This document shows positions 23,191 through 35,619 of a stretch of 64,000 nt of DNA, in pieces. The position numbers were made by a program, and so were the translations under genes. The stretch covers positions 1,317,170,025 through 1,317,234,024 of the forward strand of contig CM066032.1 of NCBI GenBank assembly GCA_033557465.1. Reading direction: 5' to 3'. Below the pieces are notes generated by a model. The model worked only from the letters and a program-made list of their open reading frames with translations. It was not told the DNA's origin and did no database searches. This stretch comes from Ichthyophis bannanicus (lineage: Eukaryota; Chordata; Amphibia; Gymnophiona; Ichthyophiidae). Position 1 is the stretch's first letter, and each line of letters starts with the position of its first letter.

Positions 23191-25597
23191 TCAAAAATGA
23201 TCAACCCCACCCCTCCCCACGAACCGATTTTAATATTTGACCATTTGTAAAACTCGTAAAATAACAATGCCATTATTAACATTACACTCTCACTCTTCAT
23301 TATCGATTACTTCAATTTAGAGATCAACACATGTTTTATGTATTCGCTGCCTGGACTGTATGATATCTACTTACAGATAAGTGAGTACTGTTTTATGTTT
23401 AGGTCTCAGAATTTATCTTTGGAGGATATTGCATGACAAGCTCTTTATTAATGTACAATGTACTATTCATAAATGTGACTAGCATGTTTGTAAAGTGAGG
23501 TTGCAGTCTCTGTGATCAGAATATGGCGCAAAGGACCGCATGCATTGGTCGGCAAACAAAATTTCTTGTAGGGGGCAGCATTGATCTATACATATGGTGG
23601 AGAAGTTAGGTTGTGATCTGTGCGCATTCTGCTGGTTTTATCCCTAATGTTTTGCATATCTTTTAACTAGACAGAACAAGGTACGTATTCTCAGACTAAA
23701 CCAATCTGGTTCTGGCCGTGCAGGTAAAGTGGCATTGAAAATTGTTAATTCCCCATGGTCATGAGAGCTTCTAGACAAATGCTTTCTTTCGCACGCCCAA
23801 CCTCCTTCCATCCATTATGTGCAGCATCATTGTGAAGGTGGCAACAAAAGAACCACATTCATTTTCTTTCATACATGTTTGTCTTTGTTATCATCTCCAC
23901 ATGTAGTCCAACAAATGGATTACATATTTTTCTGGGCATCATTGATGTAAATGATATCTCGAGATGATCCAAAGAAGATGTAATGCTTAAGTGGATACTA
24001 TCCTCAATATTACTTGGGGCAACGTACTAGGTGAGTTTCATTGCCTACAAATGATAATTCGCAGAGTAAAGACATGCCTTGGGACATTTTCCAGGGCTGG
24101 GGAACAACCATGATTGGTTCAATCGATCACTGCAGTTGTCGGGATGTGACATAAAAGGTTTGGTGCTGTGTCCATATGAATTGGCCGGTACTCAGAGCTG
24201 GCTCTGAGACTAGTCTCTTCTAATAATTCAAGATGGAAAATCTGAAAATGATTCTCTTGTAAAATGCAGTTCCTAGTTGATGCTATATGTCTATTAATGC
24301 TCTCTTGTAGTGTCATTGTCATTCACAGCTTGGCAGTCTAGAAATACTAATAGTCTCTCTGAAATTGTGCATTCTGTGCATCAGATAGTGCTATAAGCTT
24401 GGCTTGCTGTTCTTGTCCGCTGCAGTTCTTTAATATGAAGGCTGTTTTAAGCTGTCTCGGGTTTGTTGTCTATACCGACCATATGCAAGAAGAGATCAAC
24501 AGGAAATGAGGAGGAAGAGTCTGCCCTCCACAAAAAGTTAAAAAAAAAAGATAGAGGAACTATCAAATATTCCCCACCCAAAAAATGACAAAAGTAAAAT
24601 AAATCAGGTATAATAAGATAGCGAGATGGTAGCTGAACTGAAAAGAGTATAGCTGTACTAATGGATTGCAAGTCCTCCTTCCGACTAGAATGGGAGTTTG
24701 CCACAGTCGATGTAAGAGCTACCTAACTCACCAAACAAATTTCTCAGAATGAAAGCTCTCCCTGGGGAATAGACATCTTTCTATTTCAGTGGGTTCCGTC
24801 TCCCCCCTCCAAAACTGCTGTTCTTCTGCCCTCCAAGAGTCTCTAGTTTGTACCCTAATAAGTCCATGCCTTTTACAGTAAGTGGGATAAAATGACAAAG
24901 AACAGGTAGGCTCCCACAAGAGTTTTGTGAATGAAAATCATGTTGTGGCATTTGTGTTTAGGAGATTTTTAACAGTATTTAAAGATCAGTTTTACAAAGG
25001 GGCAGGGATTTGTGGAAATGTTACTAAGGAGTCCCTTTTATTAAAGTGCGGGCTAAGCGGTTCATATGCAGATTTTAAGAGCAGGGTAAATGTCAGGCGC
25101 AGCCCCATGGTAACCTGTTACCATGCAGACAATACCTTACCGTGCAGCAATTCGCATGGTAACGTCATATCATGCCGACGGGTAGGGAATGGGTGGATTA
25201 GGGGACAGAAGAGTAAAGCATGGCGAATCGCATTGCAGTTCCCTTAAGGGCATACAGTATATTGCATATGCTTCCTCTTTTCCTACTTTTCCCATATATT
25301 CAAGGCAATTCAAAACCTCCCTGCATAGTATTTTACCAACTTAGATCTGCTAGGGGATTGTTTAATTGGCTGTTTTTTAAAGAAAACACAAATAATATTT
25401 TGCGAAAAATATGTTTTTTTGTGATTTGACTAAAGTTCCTATAAATGAATATTATGTTTTAGTTGGTTGAGTCTTCAAAGTCAGTGTTTATAGGGATAGT
25501 TATTGCTTAGTAGGAAGCATCATTGCTCCCTATTATTGATGTCTTTGGGGGCGTCTACATAGACAACACCAGAATAATATTTCATATGCTGGAATGG
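23191..25597. other. No supported feature
   Basis: AT-rich unique-looking DNA. Short open frames (at most 106 codons) have no recognisable motif. Around 25030-25230 there is a small cluster of GGTAAC/GTTACC and CGCATGG words, possibly a decayed DNA transposon, but no ends could be fixed. Confidence 0.3.
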
Positions 25598-25800
25598 CTA
25601 GGAATAACCTAATGGTTAGAGTAGTGGGTTTGGAACTGGGCAAATGGCCACTTTTAGAAAGGGTTTTCACTTTAACCTGTGGATTTCAAGTAATGTGGCA
25701 AATTTGGAGAGGGCAAGTTGGGGTCATACTCTGTATTTGACCTGGCAGGATAAAAATCTACATCTTAATGGTAATGCACGTGTAAGCCCCAAATTCTCCA
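25598..25800 (+). mobile_element. Possible tRNA-SINE head
   Basis: AGGAATAACCTAATGGTTAG followed by AGTAGTGGGTTTGGAACTGG resembles the tRNA-like A-box end of a SINE (GGCNNAGTGGTTAGAGC type). It precedes a stretch with ACTTTAACCTGTGG. The rest cannot be followed with confidence. Confidence 0.3.
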
Positions 25801-26837
25801 CATCATGAGTTCATCCCCTTTCCCTGGCATCTTGAAGAGACAAGGCCAGTGGAAGTATTAGGCACCCTAGGCAAATCTCATTCCTTGTGTCACCCTCATG
25901 TCTGCTCGCCCCTGTGTTCCGCAAGACTGGCAGTGGCAGTCAATGGCTTGTAAAACAGGCCAGCGTGCAAATGATATTTTACAACCACGATTTTGAAAAA
26001 CCTCATCCAGTAGTATGCAAATAATATGTTAAATCACAAGTTTGAAAACAAGAACCTTGAGAGATACCATGCGCACCCTTTAGTTTAACTACTAAGGCCA
26101 ATTGAGGCTATATAACATGGCATTTTAATGAGTGCTAACATGGCAGCTAGAAGCTAATGTGTGTGCACGCCAGTGCCCTCACATGTTAAAACATACTGGC
26201 AATTGGCCATTACAGGAGTGGGGCAAGGACTGGGTGGTTTTGGGTGTGATAGAGCTACATTACCGGCAGCACCAGAGCAATTGCCATGTACTCAGTCTGA
26301 CAAAATGTGTGCCTCTTACAGAAAGTTGCACCTAAGAACACCTCTATGTAATTGTGTCTAGGTGAAGCTTGTCATTTCCTGGAGCACACATTAGGTTGGG
26401 ATCATCGGCATTAACTGCTGGGGGACCTGCTGGTGAAGTCCCCGAAAGTCTAACATGGAGGTTTTGCATTCAGCATGATTTTGTTGTGCATAATAAGTGC
26501 AAAATTTAGTGGGCTTTAGTAAAAGGAGCCCAAAATCTATTTTCCAAGCCATGATGAAATGTGGTTATCTACCTTATCCTGTTGCAATCCTTCTGCTTGG
26601 TATGAATGACCCCGGTTTTAAGACTGTCTTTCCCCCTAGCCCAAGAGTAATAAGTGTGATAATAGTATTTGATGATCTAAAGTACTCAAAAGCTCAAGGT
26701 ACATTATGGTCTACTGGTATTCCTGACAATATTGATTGGTAATTCTCCCTAGCTACCTGACTTTGGGGGCATGTTTACCAAAGTGTACTAACCGGTAGCT
26801 CCTGTGTTTTGTGCATGGTTGGCCTGTGGTTGCTCAG

Positions 26838-27190
26838 AGGTGAGTAGTAGTCGCCCTAAGTGGTTTGGCCAAGGTTACGTGTGTCAGGCACGAAGGTTCT
26901 GTGGTTCAAAGCACTAGAGGACTAGCAACTGGCTTGGGCTGGAAGGACTTGGGGTTTTCTAGTCGCACAGATGCTCCTTGTGGTCTGGGCCAAGCGAGCC
27001 ACTGTAAACCCTCTGATTAGGGCCATTGGTCCTCTGTAGATTATTATTGTCTGGTTGTCTCATATTCCCGCTTTGGTTAAATTGTATCCCCCAATTGTGT
27101 TGTGACCGCTTTGATTGAAGGCTATAAGGGGGGGGGGTAAATAATAATTAACAAAACTGTGCTAAATAAAGAAAATAAACTAAATAAATC
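26838..27190 (+). mobile_element. tRNA-SINE with MIR-like core, plus strand
   Basis: A decayed tRNA-like head (CCTAAGTGGTTTGG, then GGTTCTGTGGTTCAAAGC as the B box) is followed by CTAGAGGACTAGCAACTGGC and TCCTTGTGGTCTGGGCCAAG. The tail contains GTGACCGCTTTGATTGAAGGCTATA, then a G-run and (TAAA)n. This is the same order as the reverse complement of 39165-39461. Confidence 0.65.
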
Positions 27191-27394
27191 TGACCCCTGA
27201 CTTCTGTGCATGGAGGTGCGATGTTGCATTTAAAAAACATGGCACCGGGAGGGCCATGGTGCTGCCCTGGGCCATCTAAATGTCTTGCGCGAAGGATTGT
27301 GGCATTTGGGGCTTTGGCAACGGGGCTGGTGCTGTTGAGGGTGAGTTGCTTGGACCTTTTTTGTTTTTGGGCAGTGTGCCGGGTTGGCTCTTGG

Positions 27395-28680
27395 TCAGAA
27401 TTATTTTCCAATTCAATGCTGAAATTTTTCAACAGAAGGTGGGGGTAGCTATGGGGGCAAATTCTTAGGGCCCCCCACTATTGGCGCAATCTCTTTATGG
27501 GGCTTTTATGGAGAAGCGAATGGTTGGATAATTCGCCGCGTATTCCTCCCAGATTAAAATTTGGCGGAGATACACTGACGACATCTTTCTGGCTTTGGGA
27601 GGTTACTGTTGAGATCCTTGACTAAGTTTTGTGATTGGTTAATATGGAGTTGATATCCGTCCATAACGTTTACAATGACCTTTGGTGATGTGCCATTCGT
27701 GGGTTTTTTTGGATGTTGCGTGTATGGCGACAGCGATGATAGTTGAGTGGGCACCTACCCTGTCTATAGGAAAAAACAACTGACAGGAATACATTTTGCT
27801 ACACTTTACTATAGTGCTGCATGCGCAAGTGATTGAATGTAGTGAGTTTGCCAGCGTTTCTCGACAGTTTTTTTTGTCGCTAGAAAACCGTCACCATTGC
27901 TCCTCTAGTAGAAGATTTTAAGGTTTCAGCAGGCATCTTTTTTGAAAGAAGCTTTTGTTCAGAGGAGGTCACCTGTGCAGGTGGTAGAAACGGGCTGCTA
28001 TAAGAATCGGCGCTTTTATAATGATAGAAGTTGGTTGTTAGCCCATAAGGCGAAGTCCGGTATATCAGGAGGAGTGTGTGAATTTTATTTCTCGGTACTC
28101 ACCTTGCGGCATGCAAAATCAGCGAATTTCTCCGGCGACCTAGTAAATGTTTTGCAGCCCTTGCGCTGGCCTATAAAACACGAGTGTTAGGTGTGGTATC
28201 GGCGGGGCGGTAGTCGGAATTTTAAAGAGCTTCTGAGGTCCTTCTAGTGTTGCCGAGTGTGGGACGGATTGAGTATCGGGGGGTCGGCATGTTCGATGTG
28301 GTGAATGTACATGTTGTGGGGTTTGCTGGGAAGACCTGATCGTTTTGTATATGATGGGAAAGTGGTCCTATTTAATATCGATGTACTTCTTGTAAATATC
28401 ATACTTTATTGTGTATGGGATTTTTTGTCCGTGGGCCGTCTCCTGTACGTTGGTAAAACCATTCGTCCTCTCTATGTACGTCTGGGAGAACATCGTAGTA
28501 AGGGTTGCGCTGTAAGAGACGGGAAGCTCCATTAGTTAGCCATTGTTTTAAGAGTTTGGAGCTTTCTTTACTAGAGTCTGTTGTGTCTTGGTATTAGAGC
28601 GCGTACTGTGCAGGTGTTCTGGGCTTTTCGTTTTCCGTCGGGAGCAATTTTTTTGATACGCTGCGCGGGAACCCGGTAAG
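27395..28680 (+). pseudogene. Penelope-like element: reverse transcriptase and GIY-YIG remnants
   Basis: Plus-strand fragments in several frames follow the order of a Penelope-like pol. EIFQQKVGVAMGA (27417-27455) is the RT segment before the active site. A WRRYTDDIFLALGG segment (27567-27606) is the catalytic region and keeps both Asp residues. A later segment is in the SFLDV-like position, and a Lys/Arg-rich linker follows (27942-28190). LLYVGKTIRPLYVRLGEHRS (28440-28499) is the GIY-YIG nuclease core, with its conserved Arg and Glu-His. Stops and frame changes separate these parts, so it is dead. The 5' part before about 27395 is missing or unrecognisable. Such elements transpose by target-primed reverse transcription using the GIY-YIG nuclease. 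Confidence 0.75.
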
Positions 28681-28842
28681 TTAAACAAGTTAATGGTTGT
28701 AATATTCTTTTGTGCTTGTTAATAAAGCTGCGTAGGACCAGTTTAATTTGTCAATCAGCTGATTCTGTGGTGGTTATTGGAAGGGTAAAAGGGGGGGGGT
28801 AATGTCAGGGTGGAGGGGGAGAGCACTAACGTCTCCGCGCCC
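28674..28842 (+). repeat. Direct repeat A of the Penelope-like element
   Basis: It shares, in order, CGGTAAGTTA, ATGGTTGTAAT, TTTTGTGCTTGTTAATA, GATTCTGT.GTGGTTATTGGAAGG, a G-run, GTCAGGGGTGGAGGGGGAGAG and ACGTC with 29481-29643. It contains AATAAA at 28721-28726. Penelope-like elements often carry terminal direct repeats, and the spacing (about 0.8 kb) suggests partial tandem copies. Confidence 0.7.
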
Positions 28843-28854
28843 TACACACCTGTG

Positions 28855-29480
28855 TTAATCAGCTTCTAGTCCGCGTGGCCCCATCGTGCCGTGCTGACTG
28901 GGGGACTTTGTAACCGGGACGGGGCGGATTGTCGCGGTGGGGGGGGGGGGGGAAAAAAAAAAAAAAAGATGTCCCCCCCATTCTCGAGTTGAATCGCTTA
29001 CACTCCTGAGGTTATTTTTCTTTCAAACTCATGTTGCGTCCCTCTTCCCTTGCTGCTGCGGGATCCAATGATTGGATTTTCATGTGGTCGCTCCCTTCTT
29101 TATCACTCTGACATCCCGTGTGCCAGTCCCTCCTCCTGTACGTGTATAAAGGATCTTTCTGTCCCCACCCGCCGCTTCCATTTTTTGTCTTTCTGCTTTG
29201 CCTTTTAATACGGTGTTTTTCACCGCTGGGTTTTTTTTTTTTTTCCTTTCTCCCTTCTTTTCCCCTTTTTCCTTCCGCCTTGCCTCTGCAGTTCTGTTTG
29301 TGTTTAAAAACCAACATGACCCCCCTCCCCCCTTATAATCCCTCTCTTTTGGCTATTAATATGGCTAAAGAGCCGGAAGATTGTATGGAATTGCTGGAAC
29401 GTTTTCTCGTTCGGAGTCGGGAAAGGAACTCACTTTTTTGCTACCCATATGGTTGGTGATGGAATGTCCCAGCTGCCGGC
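28855..29480 (+). other. Between the two Penelope repeats: homopolymers, TATA box and short ORF
   Basis: A G-run then A-run lies at about 28938-28968. A TATA-like TGTATAAAGG at 29142-29151 precedes a pyrimidine-rich tract (29164-29283) and an ATG at 29316. That ATG opens 47 codons (MTPLPPYNPSLLAINMAKEP...). This may be the 5' end of a following truncated Penelope copy. The protein match is too short to be sure. Confidence 0.35.
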
Positions 29481-29643
29481 ACCGTAAGTTACACAGTTAT
29501 GGTTGTAATGTTATTTTGTGCTTGTTAATACAGCCTGTGACCCATTAATTCTTTTGCCAATACGTGATTCTGTTGTGGTTATTGGAAGGTTACAAGGGGG
29601 GGTGGAAGGTCAGGGGTGGAGGGGGAGAGTGCCTACGTCCTCC
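29481..29643 (+). repeat. Direct repeat B of the Penelope-like element
   Basis: Second copy of the repeat at 28674-28842, with about 20 percent mismatch by eye. Its AATACA replaces the AATAAA of copy A. Confidence 0.7.
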
Positions 29644-29649
29644 TTATTC

Positions 29650-32129
29650 TGGTTACAATCACTGTAACCTGAAAAGCACTGAAATCATTTTCCCAAAATA
29701 ATTACCAGAGAGTTGAAGAGTTTTCTTGGGACACCCCAATTCTTCGGACCAATACAAAATAATTGGATGCACAGAAGCTGGATAATAGTGGCAAAACAGG
29801 AGAAAATCACCAGAATGACCTTGATTATAGAGATGTTATTTCCCAGCGGCTTACTATGTGAATCACATCAAATATCGAGAAATGCCGTGGGAGACCAAGC
29901 TATGTGGCAGAGAGAAACCCGTTATTTCCCATCGTGTTGTGTGTCACAGGCCTAATTAAAAGGACTTTCTTTCTAAGCACAACCCAACCAATTGATAAAT
30001 AAACCCCCCCACACTGCGTAACAATCTCTACGAACTCCAGAGGGAAGCTCCCTTTGGCACGATGCAAGTACTTAACGCAATCATTAGCAGTAAATTTGAG
30101 GAGACTTAGATCATTCTCCACATACCTTTGCCTCAGAAGTAAAGTTCATTGACTGTCCATGGTATGCGAAAAACTCACACATTTGGATAAAATGCGCGCC
30201 GAGACGGCGCCTTTGTAAATCATGAATCTTGCTTGGGTTTTTCCCCTTTCCTCCTCCCTTACTTAGGCATCTCAGGCAGGTAAGAGTCCCAGGAACAAAT
30301 GATATGGAAAGATGCCAAGAGCTCACTCACACACCTTTATTATCTCGAATGTCATCGTGCCACTCTCACTACCCCCTGGCAAACATCCCGTAGGTTTAAA
30401 ACCATTTTCCCCCTGCCTTTGCTGTACATTGCTGACGTGAAAATGGTTTTTCTTTCTCCTCTCCTGCAAATGTGCCTGGTACCGTGAGGATTTTCACGGG
30501 CGTATAATTTTCAGAACCCTTCATTTCACAGCGTTAAGTGTGCCTGGATGCGCTCACCCCGCCCGCCCATTCTAAAACTCGCCCTTGACCCCCCTCTCCT
30601 CGTCCCCTCGGGAGAGACTTATTCCACACCCTCGTGCCCCTTTAACCCGCTTGCGACCCGTTATCGCGTGATAAGTAACGTTTATTGCCCGGTAATTTAA
30701 CCATCGGCTCGGATAACGTTACCTTAATCCGCGCGATCACTTGGTCGCTGGCGTGTTTAGCGCTGTTTAGTAACATAATAGCCCCGTACAATGGTTTAGT
30801 AAACAATTCTCTTAGTCTTTAGCACACGGTTTGAAAGGGTAAACAACCTTACCCTTTTTACTAAGAGGTTGTTCATGGGGATCAAAAGAACGTTTGGTTT
30901 CATGGCTCATTTAACATTGATTTTATCCCTGCCCAATTATATGGGCATTGTTTGTGTTTATTTGCAATATTTGTTTCTTTTAGATACACATTTGATGGTG
31001 CTCCTAGAACTTTTCAAGTGTACAAATCAACTCCTACGTGTGGTTCATTTTTTAGGTATACCAAGTGCACAAGTGATTTGAATGTAACTTTAAAAATCTT
31101 TTGGTGCCCAAACAACCTGACATGCACGCTCATTAGTGCACAATCCCCCCTGCTATTTTATCGTAAACTTTCTTTTAGACGCTCAGATGACAAGACCTTT
31201 TCAACTTTTCATACTTTGGACATATCATACAAAAGAGAGAACTCATTGAGAGAAAGAATCATCACACACCTCTCACACATATCCCCTTAATTCCCACATA
31301 TAACTCTCTGCACCCCACCCCTACATACTGTACCTCTATCATACACTTCTGATGCACATACCTACACATATGCAAACCCCACCCTCATCATATTCCCACA
31401 CATACAACACCACAACACACACTACTCTGTACCCAAACAGCCCCAATGTACACCTCTACTCCTACCTGCTATAACACACTGGCCACATTACTCTATATTC
31501 ACTTCATTCGCCACACTCCACACAATCCCTATAATCTCTATCAACCAAGAACACAACCTTGCTTGTCCCAACATATTCACAAATCACACGGATCGAGGGG
31601 AAATAAAATGCGGGGGTTGGGAAAGGAAGAGGGAAAAAAAAAACTAGCTTCTCAGGTCACACACATTCCACCTGGACACTTTGATGTATACAGCCTCCTT
31701 ATGCATGCCTATCCCAACTACAAACTCCACACTCATCACAAACCACTCCCCCTCCCCAAAAATATCACAACAACCGAAGGGGAGGGTACCTCCCCTAAAA
31801 ACGACACTTTATATCCCCCTTACACATACAACCCCCACTTCACATTACCCACCCATAGACCCCCCTGCCTCCTCCATCTCACCCACCAGTAAAACTGAAC
31901 TGACCCATTCAATTCTATTTAGGCCTTTGTCCCATAGGCCTCTGTTTGAATAATCATATTTGTTAAATGACAATAATTGTATTTGCCACAGCAGTTCAAA
32001 TAGCATCTTACTTCACTTCATTTTCTGGTTTAGAAATGAGTATTTTCTCTGCATACAAACATGATTATTTTTCAGTAATGTCACAAATGTCGATGCAAAG
32101 TTGGAACAGTGAAGAAGAAAGATAGGAAG
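29650..32129. other. Unassigned DNA including a CpG-rich and a G-poor stretch
   Basis: At 30525-30800 CpG words are dense (ACCCGTTATCGCGTGATAAG and neighbours). At 31262-31900 the plus strand is almost G-free and rich in CA/CC/TA words, with A/G-rich islands only at 31583-31645 and 31770-31800. Open frames in the G-poor part reflect this bias, not coding. Two frames at 30869-31290 show no family resemblance. Confidence 0.35.
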
Positions 32130-32490
32130 AATGATGGGCTGTCAAAGAATACGGTCATTGCTTGGTGTGCTTTGTTATTTGATAATACGCTTCAATGCCT
32201 GCTTTGACGACTTCTTTCATTACCAATGGTTCCTGATCGTAAGGTATCAGGTTGAAACTGGGATAAGGGGTGACTCTGTATATTCTTTCCACCTCTTTTC
32301 CTTGCTCTTTTTAGCATCATTCAACAACATGATCCTTGAGCATCTTTTAGCATTCCAAACACAAAGCTGTAATGTCCTCTTTAAATTCTCCAAGAGCTTT
32401 AGGAAAGCCCCTCTTATTAATTCGTTTTTAATTTTGCTTACCTGCATCAACATTCATTTTTTCCCCACCAGTCTTTAAATGATAGACAAC
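32130..32490 (-). mobile_element. RTE LINE fragment
   Basis: TCATTACCAATGGTTCCTGA, TATCAGGTTGAAACTG, CTCTGTATATTCTTTCCACCT and GCATCATTCAACA..CCTTGAGCATCTT match, in the same order, the RTE LINE at about 45340-45500. It is the region between endonuclease and RT, minus strand. Confidence 0.75.
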
Positions 32491-32499
32491 GCTAACCTG

Positions 32500-33990
32500 G
32501 AAGGTCCAGTCTGAGGTGAGATACCTGGGTTATTAACCATTGACCAACATGTCACTCTTTTCCAACCACAAATAAGCAAAGTAACTCAAGCATATATAAC
32601 AAGCTGAGGATACGCCACACCACTTATGACATCTAACTTGGGCCCAGCCACATGGATTGTTTGGACAATCTTCCATCCAAGCAATGATACTATCAAACTT
32701 ACCAACCACAATCTGATTTCTTCCCAAAGCCATTCTTCATGGGTCCTTCTTGAAACTTCCTTCACCCTTTAACACAGCTTGCACAGAATACTGCTGTCAA
32801 AGCGTATCCGGAACCAGCTCACCCTCACGGGCGACATAACCATAGATTCACGCAACGCCCACTCTAAAAGAATTACATTGGTAAAGGCGGAGATCCAAGA
32901 TTGCAGATGAGTGGTGTTTGTGAGTGGCGCACTTTCCTAATGGGGAGAAGGCGGAATGTAAAGGTGGTCAGTGTTTCAAGGGTCGCTGGCAACCCATCGA
33001 TACCTTCCTTCCGTTCTACCTGGAGTTTTCTGGTCCTTTTAAATCCATTTTTTGTTTGCATCTGACTCAGCCACTGGAAGCAGAGGAGGAAATCCTCTCG
33101 GCTGAAGCGGCTCTAGAGTTGTGTGACCCTTGATCAAGTGCTTCTTCCGAGCTAGTTACTCTATTTCCCCTGAGTTACCACCTCCAGCGAAGGAACCGGC
33201 AGTTGGCCCGGGAGCAAATCATTGAGAATTCTCCTGTAGGTCGACGAGGGGCTGCTGAAAGGTTTTCTCCAAAAGGGCTTTTATGCCCTTCCAGTCCAGC
33301 TTGATTCTTGTTTTGGCTCCTTTGACAGATCAGGAGTTTTTGGGCAGCAAGCATGACTGCCATACACGGAATGAGCACTTGGTGAGATGAGGAAAGAGCA
33401 GGTCTGTGGAGGAGACTTCATTTTATTTTTTCCCTGCAACTTCCAGAGCTCTTCACTTTGGGAGTTGCTTTGGACTGCGATTGTCCAGCTGGGGGCAACT
33501 CTTGCTTCCTCAGGTCCTCTTCTTTGGCATCAGAGAGTTCAAGGTCAATACTTTAAAATCTGGCAGAATTTGCTTCTAAGATACATTCTTTACAATCCTC
33601 ACTCTTGACTGAGGTTCAGACGCCCTTAAGGTTATGGAAGATATAGTCACATTCCAACATGAAAGAATCCTCAGTGATTAAAGTTAAGTCAGAAAAGCTT
33701 TAGGAAAATTGAGTTCGAGCAAACACTTTGCGATTTGGTGAATTTTCCCCCCAAGGCAGTATTGCGTCCACCGCGGTATATAAATTTTGGAAATATTTAA
33801 TTTGAGGTCTTGGGTCACCAGCAGAGCCTCCACCCCACCAACTGTAACATTAATTTCATCTTTCCATCTAACCAATAAACCGTCTCTTTTGAGGCCAGCC
33901 CTTAAATGGGTCCCGTCTATTGGATATATCTGCTGGTTTGGAGGACTCTCAGGAAGAACTTATTATTATCAGGACTTAATCACTATCAGA
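32500..33990. other. No confidently assigned feature
   Basis: A 66-codon minus-strand frame at 32533-32733 contains FDSIIAWMEDCPNNPCGWAQ, protein-like but not recognised. The interval 32880-33620 has moderately GC-rich DNA that could be a decayed LINE, but I cannot support a family. Confidence 0.25.
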
Positions 33991-34245
33991 AAGAACTGGC
34001 AGAGTAGCCTCGTAGTTTGAGCCCTGGGCTTTTGGGACCAAGAGACCAGTGTTCAATTCCAACTAGTACTCCTTGTGGCCTTGGGCAAGTCACTTTAACC
34101 CTCCACTCCTCAGAAAAATCCACGTTTATATCAATTGTCCCTTTTTAAATGTACCCTTACTCAGTTTTAGTTACACTGTAAACTGATTTGATTGAAAATT
34201 GATAAAGCTGTATAAAAAATTGTTAAAATAAAATTTACTCCTGCT
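33991..34245 (+). mobile_element. tRNA-SINE with MIR-like core, plus strand
   Basis: Head AGAGTAGCCTCGTAGTTTGA with B-box-like GTGTTCAATTCCAACT is followed by the core CCTTGTGGCCTTGGGCAAGT and CACTTTAACCCTCCACTCC. An LINE-like tail (ACTGTAAACTGATTTGATTG, then AATAAAATTTA) closes it. The CTTGGGCAAGTCACTTTAACC core is characteristic of MIR/CORE-type SINEs. Confidence 0.75.
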
Positions 34246-34639
34246 ATGTTGTTAGCTCTGCTGTCAGATAAGGATTGGTTAATGAAGATGTTTCTTTAAG
34301 AATAAAATGTTTTGTTTAAAGGGCTGATAGTCCCATATGTATCCAGATCTGGCTCAAGAATACACCAGCAGGAGAAGGCCCTGGGGGTCCAGCAGCTGGG
34401 AGTGCTCTTTTTTGTTAAATGTCCTTGTTAAGTGCTTGGTTAAATACCAGCTTAGTTCCTATAGTTTTTTTTGAGCCCTCCCACTTGCTGGACATTCCTG
34501 AACACTCAGCACTTGGAGACCTTGGCGGTTACTCCAACTGATCCTCCGTGACAATTTTGTTTTGCCAGTTGTTCATGCCTCTGATTCTTCTCCTTTTTGG
34601 TTTAAGTAGAATTTTTTCTTTTTCCCTTTTTTTTTAATT

Positions 34640-35350
34640 TTTTTATTAATACAATCAAAGAAAAATCAAGAATAAATTCAACCAAAACAGATGTCTAAAC
34701 ATCAAACAAATAGAGACCAACACATTTGATATAGCCCACATCAAGGACACTCAACTTAGCATTTGAATAAGGTCATACTCATGAAAATCAGACACAAGGC
34801 CCACATAGGGAGGCAACAACTCATTCCTTGGGCGCTCTGTACCTCACTAATTGCCTATCCTCTTCTAAAGCAGGAAACTTTCCAATTGGGTGACTTCGGG
34901 TGAAGATATATGAAACCTCCTTCCAGGTAATTACACACTTACAAGAAAAACGGAGAAAGAAGGATGCTTCACCTAAAGACCAAACCTGGCGGCTTTAAAG
35001 CCAGGAACTGTCTACGTCTAACTTGGGTGCTGCGTGCAACAATCCGGAAAAACATTTTACGAGATGTCCACAAAACTTTACAGTCTTGTGTTTAAAAAAG
35101 GCACGCAGCACACACTGCTTAGTATCCTTAGTCAAAAAAAGTCACCAACAAAGTAGAACGAGAAGTTGATTATTGCCTGATAGTCCTCGAGGAAGGCTGT
35201 GAGATTGGCAATAGAAGTTTCAATAACATCAAACTCCCCCCTCAACCGGATTAACTCTCTTAAGGTTAGGGGATATATAATATATCTGAAGAAACTGAAA
35301 TAGATTCCTTAATTAGTACGACTTCCTGCAGGTACTTATTCTAATAATAT
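34640..35350 (-). pseudogene. L1-like LINE ORF1 C-terminal remnant
   Basis: Read on the minus strand, about 35100-34880 gives TSRKMFFRIVARSTQVRRRQ then FLALKPPGL. Later fragments fit the pattern 'FxLRFPCKC...F..P.QL..FL' of the C-terminal domain of ORF1 in amphibian-type L1 elements. Stops and frame changes are frequent. The T-rich run and (TTTTTTTAAT)-like stretch at 34618-34650 may be the complement of its A-rich tail. Confidence 0.45.
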
Positions 35351-35619
35351 CTTGGTAGCGAGGAGCTTAGAAATAGGAAAATTTAAAAAACACGTAAATT
35401 ACATGAACGTACCGAATTCTCCATCGCTTCAATTTTTATTATGGAGGGTGGTTCGAAGGGGGCGTGTTCAAAGGGGGCGTGTCCTGCCCCTTTGACGCCC
35501 CTTCAACGTCACTGCAAATGTCACTTGTAGCATCTTAGTGACTCTGGCGCTCCTTGTGTTTGGAGGTGAGGCAGGTTGTTTTTCTGCTAAAGTTTTATTC
35601 TTGGTTTTTGTCTTTTTTT

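Noticed and set aside
24119..24704. Two minus-strand frames (67 and 85 codons) as a gene fragment
   Set aside because: No motif, no splice-site support and no similarity to each other or to any element in the window.
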